Shown here in pieces: positions 55,462-64,000 of a stretch of DNA of 64,000 bases. Numbering within the stretch: position 1 is the stretch's first letter; each line of letters begins with the position of its first letter. The notes under the pieces were generated by a model. That model did no database searches. It was not told the DNA's origin and saw nothing but the letters and a program-made list of their open reading frames with translations. The position numbers were made by a program, and so were the translations under genes. This stretch comes from Prostheceraeus crozeri (Eukaryota; Platyhelminthes; Polycladida; Euryleptidae), in contig CAJQUW010016138.1 in the NCBI GenBank assembly GCA_907163375.1, forward strand, positions 605,524 through 669,523, written 5' to 3'.

Positions 55462-55560
55462 GTCGAGGCCAGAGAGAGCAGCGAACAAAACATTGGTTGT
55501 GGGAGCTTGTGAAAGCGCTGGTTTGCCTCTTCTTATGGATTCTGGAACGGCTTTGAATGA
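55462..55560 (+). pseudogene. Gypsy protease segment after the giant element
   Basis: Continues the gag sequence that is interrupted at 39542. The plus frame encodes ERAANKTLVVGACESAGLPL followed by LMDSGTALN, an aspartic protease active site with the DSG triad of Ty3/Gypsy elements. It is cut short at 55561 by the Tc1-like element. Confidence 0.75.
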
Positions 55561-56921
55561 CTCATTGACAAAATTTTTGAAACATTTACTTCTTTAACTT
55601 CTTTCGTTTTTGACTGGTATATATGTATGTATGTATGATACCTTGATAATTTAGTCACAATCTCCACCAAGTCGCTAGCACAGAAAAACAACGCATGTAG
55701 CAGATTCAACTTTAATAGCGCGTGTGCTCCCCTCTAGCTCCATTACATTCAGTTATCCGAGATGGCATGGATTCAGAAAGTTTCTGAGTGAAGGATGTTT
55801 CAAGGAGAAGCCACTGCTCTGTCAGTCTTTCAGAGAGAATCTTCAGGGACACTGGTCGAAGTGAATAGCGATCTCTCACTCGCCGCCCAAGCTCGTCCCA
55901 GACTTGTTCAATGGGTGACAAGTCAGGTGAGCGTGCAGGCCAGTCAAGGGTTTGAATGTTCAATCTCTTAACAGTGGCAATGACAGCCGAGGAGCGATGC
56001 GGTCTTGCGTTGTCGTCTTGGAAGACGAGATCCTCCACCCTGACCACTGGGGCAACAACAGGAAGCACTATTTCATTCAGATACCTCTCTCCACTCAACG
56101 TGCCTTTGATGATGACTGCTGTCGTTCGTCCGCCATGCCAAATGCCACCCCACAGCATAACACTTCCACCACCATATCTGTCGTGTTCTTTAATACAGCA
56201 TGGGGCAAAGCGTTCACCTGGAAGACGATGCACTGTGACACGACCGTCATTGAAGTCCAGAGTGAATCTCGATTCATCGGTCCACAAGACTTTCTGCCAG
56301 TGATGGTCATTCCATGAGCGATGGGCATCACATCAGGCAACTCGTCTTCTGCGGTGCTCAAAACTCAATGGAATTAGGACAGCTGGTCGTCGCGATTGAA
56401 TTCCAGCTTCTCGCAATCTTCGGTAAGCCGTTCGAACGCTACAGTCTATATTTGAGGCACTCTTCCAGTGTACCACTAGCTTTGGGACTGACGCAAATCT
56501 ATTCCTCTTTGCAGCTAAAACTAGACGTGCGTCTGTCCTTCCTGCAGACTTTCTTGGTCGACCAGATCCCTTCTTCTTTTTAACATCTCCTTCTGCTTTC
56601 AATCGACACCACCACCTCCAAACAACGACTCTCGATAGTTGCAGTTCTTCGGTAACACTCACACAACTTCTACCACAACGAATCATTCCAATAGCCATAC
56701 CTCTGGTAAACTGATCGTGTACCATTTTATTTTACAAAAACTGGATTTCAGTTCACGTTTATGTTCAATTTGTAAAAGTAATTGTGACAGTTGTAGCGAT
56801 ATCAAAATTTGAAATTTGACCACCATAGATCTTTCTCCATGAATGGTAATACACAGAAAGCGAGATATTGCATCATACCTGAGAAAAAATGATAGTTTGT
56901 TTCATTAATTATGTCAATGAG
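55561..56921 (-). mobile_element. Tc1/mariner-like transposon
   Basis: Ends are CTCATTGACA and its complement GTCAATGAG at 56913-56921, with imperfect inverted similarity continuing about 30 bp. The right flank is TA; the left is GA, so the TA target duplication may have mutated. The 1,361-bp length and the single transposase gene on the minus strand are typical for the superfamily. A fragment of a related copy is present at 62727-63108. Confidence 0.85.
55712..56725 (-). pseudogene. Tc1-like transposase, one in-frame TGA
   Basis: One frame from ATG 56725 to 55712, 338 codons, with a single TGA at 56333-56335 where tryptophan (TGG) is expected. The N-terminus is a helix-turn-helix pair (HDQFTRGMAIGMIRCGRS and SRVVVWRWWCRL, then a GRPRK AT-hook-like linker). 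The catalytic triad is visible: D in KVLWTDESRF, D in FQDDNARPHRS, E in DLSPIEQVWDEL. Spacing from the D of DNARPH to the E is 34 residues, the DD34E type. The protein cuts and pastes the element at TA sites. One base change separates this copy from a complete ORF. Confidence 0.92.
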
Positions 56922-56935
56922 TATTGAAATGGAAA

Positions 56936-58290
56936 ATGGAAAATCAAACAAGCTGCCTAAAAGGAAATACAATCCAACTGTAATCAGCAGGTCGAGGCTA
57001 GAGAGAGCAGCAAACAAAACATTGGCTTGGGAGCTTGTGAAAGCACTGGTGTGCCTCTTCTTATGGATTCTGAAGCGGTTTGAATGCCATTGATGAGCAA
57101 TTTGTATAAGGAATCATGTCTGTTCAAGAATTGAGACAGCGAATTAAGAAAGACGGTCGAGTTATTCGATTTGCAAATAATGAAACAGTCAAAAAGTAGA
57201 GGCCGCATTATATTAAGCATACGCGTCGGTGGTATCAATGAGAAAATGACATTTGCCATATTACCAAACTTGTTCCCAAAGGTGATTATTGGCTTAAAAC
57301 AAATGATGCATTCCGGAATATTGATTGATCCTCCGTCTGATGCAGTGTGGGTTGGAAGAGAAAAAATACCATTCATGTCAAAAACCGAACCATTGAATGA
57401 GGAAACATGTAGCAACCGTTCAAAAGGAGCATTGTACGGTTGAGAAAGTGAATGGCTCCAATTGCAATTCAAATTTGTTCAAGGTTAGTGAGAATGATGC
57501 GAACAATTGTGATTTTTTGAAGTCATTTAATAACGTTGAGGAGCTGATGGCAACAACAAAGAAAATATCAGTTTATTCACCGAGATGCATTCAGCAAGAA
57601 TAAATTTGACATTGGGTTGCTGAGAAAATTTGAACATTAAATTGAGACTTATAATCACCCGCCAATATTATCTAAACCCTATAGAGTTCAGCGGTTAGTT
57701 GAAGCAGAAGTAGAAGAGAAAATTTCAGAAATGTTGGCTCATGGCACAATTGTTGAGTGCTCATCGCCTTGGAATTCACCAATAGTTCCAATTAAGAAGA
57801 AGACTAGCGAGATAAGAAGGGTAACAGATTACAGAAGGGTAAATGCTGTGACATGTAAGAAAATTTTTTTAACCCCAGATTTACAGCAAATTTTTGATTC
57901 ACTAAGTGGCTCAGAATTCTTTGCCACATTAGACTTATACCAAGAATACTATCAAATTCCTCTGGAGACAAATGATCGGTTGAAGTCGGCTTTCACAAAA
58001 AACAGTGGTCAATATTGCCTTGCCCTTACCAGAATGCCTGTTGGTTTATCAGGAGCACTCTCCACATTTCAGAAAGCAATAACCTATATAATGCGAAAAG
58101 TCAATTGGAAAAAAATATGTTATGTTCATGGATGATATTCTAGTATTTGAAAAAACGATACAAGAACATGATGAGAGCCTAGATGAAGATCTGCAGGTTC
58201 TGAAGCAAAATATTCTGAAAGTGTTGTCCTATAAATGCAATGTTTTGAGGAATGAAGTGCTTTTTCTTGGACACATTATCATTCAAAAAG
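56936..58290 (+). pseudogene. second Gypsy copy: gag end, protease and reverse transcriptase
   Basis: Begins with LPKRKYNPTVIS, the same gag end as at 39500, then ERAANKTL and, after a shift, a protease region (ORF 57171-57443: GRIILSIRVGGINEKMTFAI and LPNLFPKVIIGLK). RT follows: AEVEEKISEMLAHGTIVECS, SPWNSPIVPIKKK, RVTDYRRVNAVT, FFATLDLYQEYYQIPLE, MPVGLSGALSTFQ; after a shift near 58120 comes FMDDILVFEK, the catalytic DD pair, and FLGHIIIQKG where coding ends. Several frameshifts. Integrase of the same type resumes at 63115, so about 4.8 kb of later insertions separate RT from integrase. Confidence 0.85.
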
Positions 58291-58638
58291 GAATGTGAGA
58301 AAAAGCCTTGCTGTTATTATAGATTTTTATCCCAAATTTTTGCCTACTTAGGCCGCTTCAGGGGATTGAAAGGGAGACAAGCTTTGCAATTCAAATTTAC
58401 ATGGTGACATGGATATATATAAATTCATGAAGGGATTATGTTAGACATAAACAACACATAGATAGAGATAAAGTCACATAATATAGAGATAAAGTCTACC
58501 ATAGAATTATAAATGGTGTATCAGCACTTAAACCATGATAGTACCATAGCTTCGTAGATATATTTTTAATAACGGAAAAAACTATGATATATTTTCTTTG
58601 TTTGCGGGATATATTTTTACTATTTATTAACCCTAAAT
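58291..58638. other. AT-rich flank, nothing recognised
   Basis: No ORF or repeat end. It ends in CCCTAAAT (58631-58638), the left target copy of the hAT insertion. It may be the 3' part of the Crypton that lies on the other side of the hAT. Confidence 0.4.
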
Positions 58639-60010
58639 TAGGGAGTCAAGCCGACAAGGTTAACCGACGAGAAATTAACCGGTTAACCGGTTAACCGATG
58701 TAATACTAGTAATAGATGTTTTTCAATTCCATGTGACTATACAAGGCTTATATAGTCGCACTGAGTATAGTGTATGAGTATATGCATGTTTGCCTGTTAT
58801 ACCAGTTGAGTAAGCTCGCTTACTTTATGGACATAAACATTTTCTACTGATTGCTATTCCGTTTATTCCGTCTGGCTAACTTGAACCTAAAATCAATTTC
58901 ACGGAATGTGCCTAATTCCATGTTAATTATTCAAAATTATAAATTATAAAATCTAAATCCACTAATGATAATAATAATGTATATTTTACCATAAAATCTG
59001 TACAAAACATTCAATGTGAGGTACCAGTATGGTAATTCACAACTTATATAGGATGTGGCCAGATAATATAAAACAACGGCTACACAAAGCTATCTTTAGG
59101 TTACTAATATATTTATGCTATTATTGATACATCAATATTAATATGTTGAATTCCTTGTAGATGGTCATGTGTAGAAGACTGATATCAATTAGAATTACTT
59201 TTTATACAAGATCACTTGATATTCCTCTACTTTTAAATTACTTATAGTGAGCCAAGACTTATCACAATTGATGTGGTTAGGTAACACATCACAAGTAACA
59301 ATATACCCGGTAGGCTATATCATTATTCTCTATTGCTAATCAAAACATCAATCTTATCTGGAATTAAAAACTTCCTTGTTATCATAATGGAATGGATCTT
59401 GGGTGATCAGATATCAACTATTGTAACAACAAAATATACGTATAAGAGTATTTTATCAAAACAATTTGTCTGGGAAAACGAAGAAATCAGGTAGAGTTAT
59501 TGTGATGCAGAAAAACGATGGCTTCTGCTGTTTCGAGTCTCAAGTTCATCCGTTTTTCATTGTAAATATTTCCCATTAAGCTAAAAAGGCGCTCAGAGCT
59601 TGCTGAAGTTGCTGGTATTTGTAGGTATAATTTAGCAAGCTTTGCTATTCTTGGGAAACGATTTTCATTTGTCTTCCACCAGCATAACGGGTCTAAATCA
59701 GGACTGGTAGATGGATCTAAATCGTAAAGAGCAAACTCCTGTTCCAATGAGCGGCTTGAGTTTTTTTTTGATCCAGATGAACTCAAAAGCATAGTTGATT
59801 TGTTTAACTTCCTTCTTTGGCGAATCATTTCCCGGATCCACCATTTGTGGCTCGCAACTTCCACTCATGTTTTGGCGAACCTTCCACTCATGTTTTGGCG
59901 GTAGTTGCAATGTAGCAGAAAAGTTGGGAAAGCGTCGGTTAACCGATTAATTATTTTTTAACCGGTTAAATTTAATTAACCGGTTAACCGCTTGACTCCC
60001 TACCCTAAAT
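58631..60010 (-). mobile_element. hAT transposon, internally deleted, 8-bp TSD
   Basis: The element 58639-60002 (1,364 bp) has TAGGGAGTCAAGC ends in inverted orientation, each followed inside by several GGTTAACCGGTTAA-type subterminal repeats. CCCTAAAT is duplicated at 58631-58638 and 60003-60010. The 8-bp duplication, subterminal repeats and hAT dimerisation domain agree on the superfamily. Most of the transposase is missing. Confidence 0.93.
59487..59864 (-). pseudogene. hAT transposase C-terminal dimerisation domain
   Basis: 125 codons on the minus strand. PDLDPLCWWKTNENRFPRIA, then LAKLYLQIPATSASSERLFS and KRMNLRLETAEAIVFLHHN are the hAT C-terminal dimerisation signature (W-W, P-A-T-S-A-S-S-E-R-x-F-S). 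The catalytic core upstream is absent, consistent with an internal deletion. A 23-bp direct repeat near 59862-59905 (TTCCACTCATGTTTTGGCG twice) marks the 5' side. Confidence 0.9.
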
Positions 60011-60030
60011 GTTAAATAGCAAACTTTCAC

Positions 60031-61344
60031 TCATTGAGTTCCAGTGTTGTAGATCGAAACTTTTGAATGGCTGATAAACACGTTAATCTTGATACGGGCA
60101 TCTTCTCCAGAAGCATGGCTTGGATTGTTGGGTTGCACTTGACGCAGAAGTTTGCCGTCCAATACTGCTGAGCACTGTTCTAAATGAATGTCTGATGTCC
60201 TTTCATATGCTCTCACTCCATTAACACTCCTGTGCCCTGTCCTTTCCATTATTAACTGCTCATCGACATTGGCTTCATAGAATCGTGTAGCACAGGTTGC
60301 TCGTAAACTGTGATTTGTTATGTGATGAGAAATTCCTGCCTTTTCACTAATCCTCTTCATATATCCAACCAACTTATTTCTACCGATTGGTCGGTTTGTA
60401 TACCACGTTGTGTTTGACAAATTACAGTTCTTTTTCGGCATTATATAAAATCGATTAGTATCAGCGGGTCGGACTTGGTTAAATTTCTCAAAGAATGCAA
60501 CATGACATCGCGTTTTATTGTCATTTTCAAATTGTACAACTTCTTTTGCCTTATGCCGCATGTTACGTAGGCCACCAGAATTTTTTTTGGAGCACTTTTC
60601 AGTATACACGAGACATTTCTTTCATTTCGTATTTCCACTTTGAATTGGTCCATTGTTAACATGCTGTGCGTGCTCATCTCCACCTCGTAATGCGAAGTGA
60701 ATACCATTCAAGTAGAAAAGAGTGTACAGCAGTTTTTCTGGTGTCTCATTCCCCAAAGATTTCCCTAATTTAGCAGACATTTTCATTGCAGTATCCAAAC
60801 ATTCTTTCACATGCAAGAAACTGTTGTCATCAAAGAAATCGACTCGGTTTTTATTTGTAGATAATGTATTCTGAATTCCGGCTAAAATTGAAACTAATGT
60901 AGCCCCTTGATATCGTTGTCCGTCGCTTCTTCTTGCTTCGTGAACAAAGCGTGCCATCACACTACAAAGTTCATTTTTGTTGTAAAAGTCTATCTCTATC
61001 TTTCGTTCCTTTAGCCAATCAGTCAAAATCTTGTAGGCCCATCTATTTCGCTTCAAGGTGTTTTTTGACTTCCCTTCGTGATTCAAGATGTTGATCTCTT
61101 CTGTACTTATACAGTTTCCAAAGCGAGATACTGATCCACAAGGAAGTTCTTCAGATCCAGGAGAAACAGTTTTTGTTTTATTATTTGCAGGGCCAGAAGA
61201 GGATCTTATACTTGCATTTTCGCGAAGAACTTCATTTATTTCATGAATTTCCAGGCCACTGATCATTTCTCCTGGAAATAGACTAAAATCAGTTGGATAT
61301 GGCCAGTCATTCATATCATCACTCACATATGCCATGTTTTCCAC
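60031..61344 (-). pseudogene. Crypton tyrosine recombinase, one in-frame TGA
   Basis: One frame of 438 codons from ATG 61344 to 60031, interrupted only by TGA at 60622-60624. The N-terminal acidic part (MENMAYVSDDMNDWPYPTDF) is followed by a core-binding domain (RWAYKILTDWLKERKIEID, then YQGATLVSILAGIQNTLS) and a catalytic domain with the first arginine in HFALRGGDEH, the H-x-x-R box in NHSLRATCATRFYE, the TGHRS box and nucleophile tyrosine in VRAYERTSD. This is the DUF3504/Crypton type also domesticated in some animal proteins. Relative to the first Crypton the H-x-x-R box is complete. A hairpin lies about 120 bp upstream of the start. Confidence 0.88.
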
Positions 61345-61467
61345 TTAGTAGAAATGATGTCTATAGTTTGAAATTAAAACACACGATGCTCAAGACATAA
61401 CTAGATTCATTTGAATTTCCGGGATATATTTGCAATACATCCCGGAAATATCATGGTTTAATAGAAA

Positions 61468-61562
61468 TATTGCATAGATTTCTGGGAGGTATCAACTTAA
61501 ATCCCTCGAGCCTTCGGCTCTCGGGATCTAAAATCATACCTCCCAGAAATCTATGCAATATT
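61468..61562. repeat. hairpin upstream of the second Crypton ORF
   Basis: Arms of about 40 bp (AATATTGCATAGATTTCTGG with its complement) around CTCGAGCCTTCGGCTCTCGG. Near it is another small inverted pair, TTCCGGGATATATTTGC/ATCCCGGAA at about 61418-61452. Confidence 0.88.
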
Positions 61563-61604
61563 TACTACATATAATGAATTATGAAGGTCACAAATGTTCC
61601 TGAG

Positions 61605-62700
61605 TTATAAGTATAAAAAATGGCGGTATTGCTCTTCTTTGGCGGCTTCTTTGGAGTTTATATGCGGTGAATATTTCTGGATGAGTTGGGCTTCCATTAA
61701 ACGGATGTTTGTGTTGTCTCTCTCGTAGGATAAAATCTCGGTCTTGATATTGTTTGTTGCACATTTCTGAAGATGTTTAAAAATTGAAGAGCTCTCTCTG
61801 GTAATATGTTCTTTTATCCGTACATGAAGTTGTCTGATTGTGCTCCCAATGTAAAACTGTTGACACTTACGGTACGTGACTTTGTACACTACATTTTTCT
61901 GAAAACATAGCTTGTTATCTTTCAGTGGACATGATGTCATTTGGCAGTTGTTTATTGTTCTGTTTTTTGTTCTCAAAGCCGACCTCAATGCTGTTTGTGA
62001 TTTTTGAGCCAGACCAACATTAAGATGTTCAGATTTCAGAATTCTTTTGATTTTATGATTGATGTTGTCAGAGATAAAAGGAATTCTCAGGTAGCATCTC
62101 TCATTGCCTAAAGGTTGAAGTCTTCGCCGTCTTCTTGAGTTGTTGTTAACTTTCGTTCTGTTAATGAACCTTGTTGGATAATCATTCAATTTTAAAACGT
62201 CATCAAACTTTTGTAGATAATGTTGCCTTTTGTTATTATCAGTACATCCTTCTGCTATTCTGTTACTTTCATTCTTAATTATTGCGACTTTTGTTGAGCT
62301 TGAAATATTTGAGTGATAATTAAGAAATAAATTTTTCTTTGAGCCTTTCTTGTAAAATTCAAATGATACATTGTTGTCTTTTGTTGATACTGTAAAGTCC
62401 AGCAGACTCAAATCACTTTCATGCTGTGGGAGTTCCATTTCGAATTTGATGTTTTCATTTTGGTGTTGAGAATGGTTTGGAATTCAACCGCAGCTTCTTT
62501 GTCTTTCGCGAAACAAAAGCAATCATCAACATACCTTTCGAATGGTATGCACGTGTTGTAAAGCTTGTCGTTCAATATTATCCATAAAAAGCACAGCCAT
62601 CAAACCAGAAAGAGGGGAGCCCATAGGCAGTCCTTTGATTTGTTTGAATATTTGATTCTCAAATGTAAAATATGTATTTCCAAGGATCACGTGTAACAAT
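61605..62700 (-). pseudogene. Penelope-like element, family D, RT palm to GIY-YIG
   Basis: From 62700 downwards on the minus strand: QIKGLPMGSPLSGLMAVLF, then after a frameshift FERYVDDCFCFAKDKEAA with the catalytic YVDD, then ORF 62438-61605 with the thumb (SLLDFTVSTKD and KKGSKKNLFLNYHSN), a basic RRRRRLQPLG stretch, the CPLKDNKLCF cysteine linker and GIY-YIG (VTYRKCQQFYIGSTIRQLHV, with R-x-KEH). It ends at a stop after EEQYRHFLYL. Its wording differs from families A to C. The N-terminal RT blocks are missing, truncated at about 62700 next to the Tc1 fragment. Confidence 0.85.
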
Positions 62701-62726
62701 TCGCCTATTTGTTACCAATAACCAAT

Positions 62727-63108
62727 TACCACCAATACCAACGATACAATAACCAACGACACCACCACCTCCATACAACGACCCTTGAAATTTTCTATTC
62801 TTTCGCAACAGTTGTAGAACTTTGCCCACAACGCATCATCCCAATTGCCATTCCTCTGGTAAAGTTATCGTGCACCATTTCATAAGTCAAACCTGGTCAG
62901 CAGTAGATGGTGATTCTGTTCAACTTCTAGCTGTTACTGTGATCAATATCAAATTTTGAAATTTGATAGTCCTATATCATTTCCCTTATCATATGGAGTT
63001 CAATGGTAATACATAGAAAGCGAGATATCATCTCAAACCATAGAAAAAAATGAAACAAACTTCCATTCAAGTCAATGATAGTTGGTTTCATTATTTATGT
63101 CAGCGAGT
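62727..63108 (-). pseudogene. Tc1/mariner fragment, 5' end of a related copy
   Basis: The minus strand near 62880 encodes MVHDNFTRGMAIGMMRCG, like the first Tc1-like copy, and VVVWRWWCR after an in-frame stop. The non-coding end to 63108 matches 56730-56921 and also finishes next to TA. The rest of the transposase is missing. Confidence 0.8.
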
Positions 63109-63114
63109 ATATTA

Positions 63115-64000
63115 TGGGTCAGAATAGATGAATTGAAAGAAGAGTCCGGAAGATTGACTTGCAGAACTTACAAAATTATAAAGACTATTATTCCAACCGA
63201 CAAACAATTGTCAATTGTTAAAGAAGTTCATCGACAAATCAATCAAATCAGTGCATAAAAGCAGCGCTTTTATTGGCCAAGAATGTAGGAAACAGTGACC
63301 GCTGTCATAGATTCCTGTGAAATGTGTTGTCGAGAAAAAAATAAGTATGCAAGAAATAAGGCTCCGCTAGTCAGCACGAAAACAGGTGAAGCATTTGAGC
63401 GAAATACGGTTGATATTACGGGACCTTTCCGAGTCACTGCGACAGGAATCCTTGGCATTGTAGATCATTTTTCCAAATTTTGCTAGCTAATACCAATAAA
63501 AGTTGTAAGGCCAAAACAGTAGCAAGGAAAATGTTTGACAATTGGATTTCGTTATTTGGTGCACCGCTCGAAATCATCAGTGATAACGAAACATCCTTTA
63601 AGAACTCATGGAAGACGCAATTGTGCAAACTTATGGGCATAAAAGAAGCATTTTCCATTCCTTATTATCCAAGAGCCAACGGATTAATTGAGAGCCTTTT
63701 TTGGAACAGCAAAAAGTGTGATCAAACTCATAATGCAGGATCAGAAATGTTGTTGGGATGAAGCTCTCTCTGTAGCCAATTATGCATTGAGAAATGTTAT
63801 CAACAAAGCAACTGGATTTGCGCCATATGAAATCTTATTTGGCAAGAGGGCACGATTACCTTTTGACTGGCAGTTCAGGAATAGTTTCTCCAACACAGAT
63901 CAATGCGAAGACAATACAGCATTGAGTGATTATGTTATCGTTTTGAGACGAAATATCAAGGAAATAGAAAATAAAGTGAGGAGAAAAATTGACAATCGAA
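63115..64000 (+). pseudogene. Gypsy integrase, continues beyond the window
   Basis: The region encodes a remnant of the zinc domain (SCEMCCREKNKYARNKAPL), then the catalytic core: NTVDITGPFRVTATGILGIV, with D in DITGPF, then after a TAG at about 63484 a second aspartate in EIISDNETSFKNSWK, and YYPRANGLIES where the third acidic residue is the E of LIES. Further coding (NVINKATGFAPYEILFGKRA) follows in another frame. At least two lesions. It belongs with the RT at 56936-58290. Confidence 0.85.

Noticed and set aside
9595-60624. Alternative genetic code explaining the in-frame stops
   Set aside because: All three stop codons appear as lesions, at positions expecting tryptophan, glutamine or arginine, and clear terminal stops use the same codons. 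Mutation is simpler.

Overview
The window looks like a nuclear genome segment from an invertebrate animal, probably marine: it is AT-rich, has spliced genes with long introns, and is dominated by eukaryotic transposable elements (BEL/Pao, Ty3/Gypsy, LINE, several Penelope-like families, Crypton, CACTA-like, hAT, piggyBac, Tc1/mariner). The palindrome TAGGCCTA recurs, but I cannot fix the phylum. No tRNA, rRNA, CRISPR array or bacterial operon was seen. Almost everything recognisable is mobile or relict.

Layout. 0.2-0.5 kb: degenerate minisatellite. 1.2-4.7 kb: decayed BEL/Pao pol (minus), split by a 1,066-bp hAT-like element with a perfect 8-bp target duplication. 4.8-5.5 kb: transposase tail. 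6.3-7.0 kb: piggyBac relic. 7.9-21.5 kb: a broken spliced gene resembling the DUF4806 family, whose last intron is about 12.0 kb and holds a Crypton (9.3-11.5 kb), an LTR-complete Gypsy element (11.77-17.03 kb) and a CACTA-like transposon (17.12-20.68 kb). 22.6-24.8 kb: 5'-truncated LINE (minus). 25.1-32.0 kb: two inverted copies of one Penelope family flanking a conserved orphan ORF (27.1-28.1 kb). 32.0-36.6 kb: near-perfect palindrome of a second Penelope family. 37.0-38.6 kb: third Penelope family.

38.7-64 kb: remains of Gypsy elements heavily invaded by others. The major object is a 15.9-kb element (39543-55455) with about 4.6-kb terminal inverted repeats, AG...CT ends and a 6-bp target duplication (CAGCAT), the boundary signature of Maverick/Polinton elements. 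None of the Polinton core proteins is visible; the 6.7-kb centre carries a few unrecognised ORFs, tandem repeats and promoter-like motifs. A near-identical empty site lies at about 56.95-57.0 kb in the same window. Next come a Tc1-like element (55561-56921) and a second Gypsy copy (56.9-58.3 kb, resuming at 63.1 kb), interrupted by a hAT element with an 8-bp duplication (58639-60002), a second Crypton, a fourth Penelope fragment and a Tc1 fragment.

Many elements are close to intact, broken by a single stop codon or one frameshift. This suggests fairly recent activity followed by decay, or mobilisation in trans. The elements do not form a pathway; their relation is nesting, and target duplications give an order of insertion.
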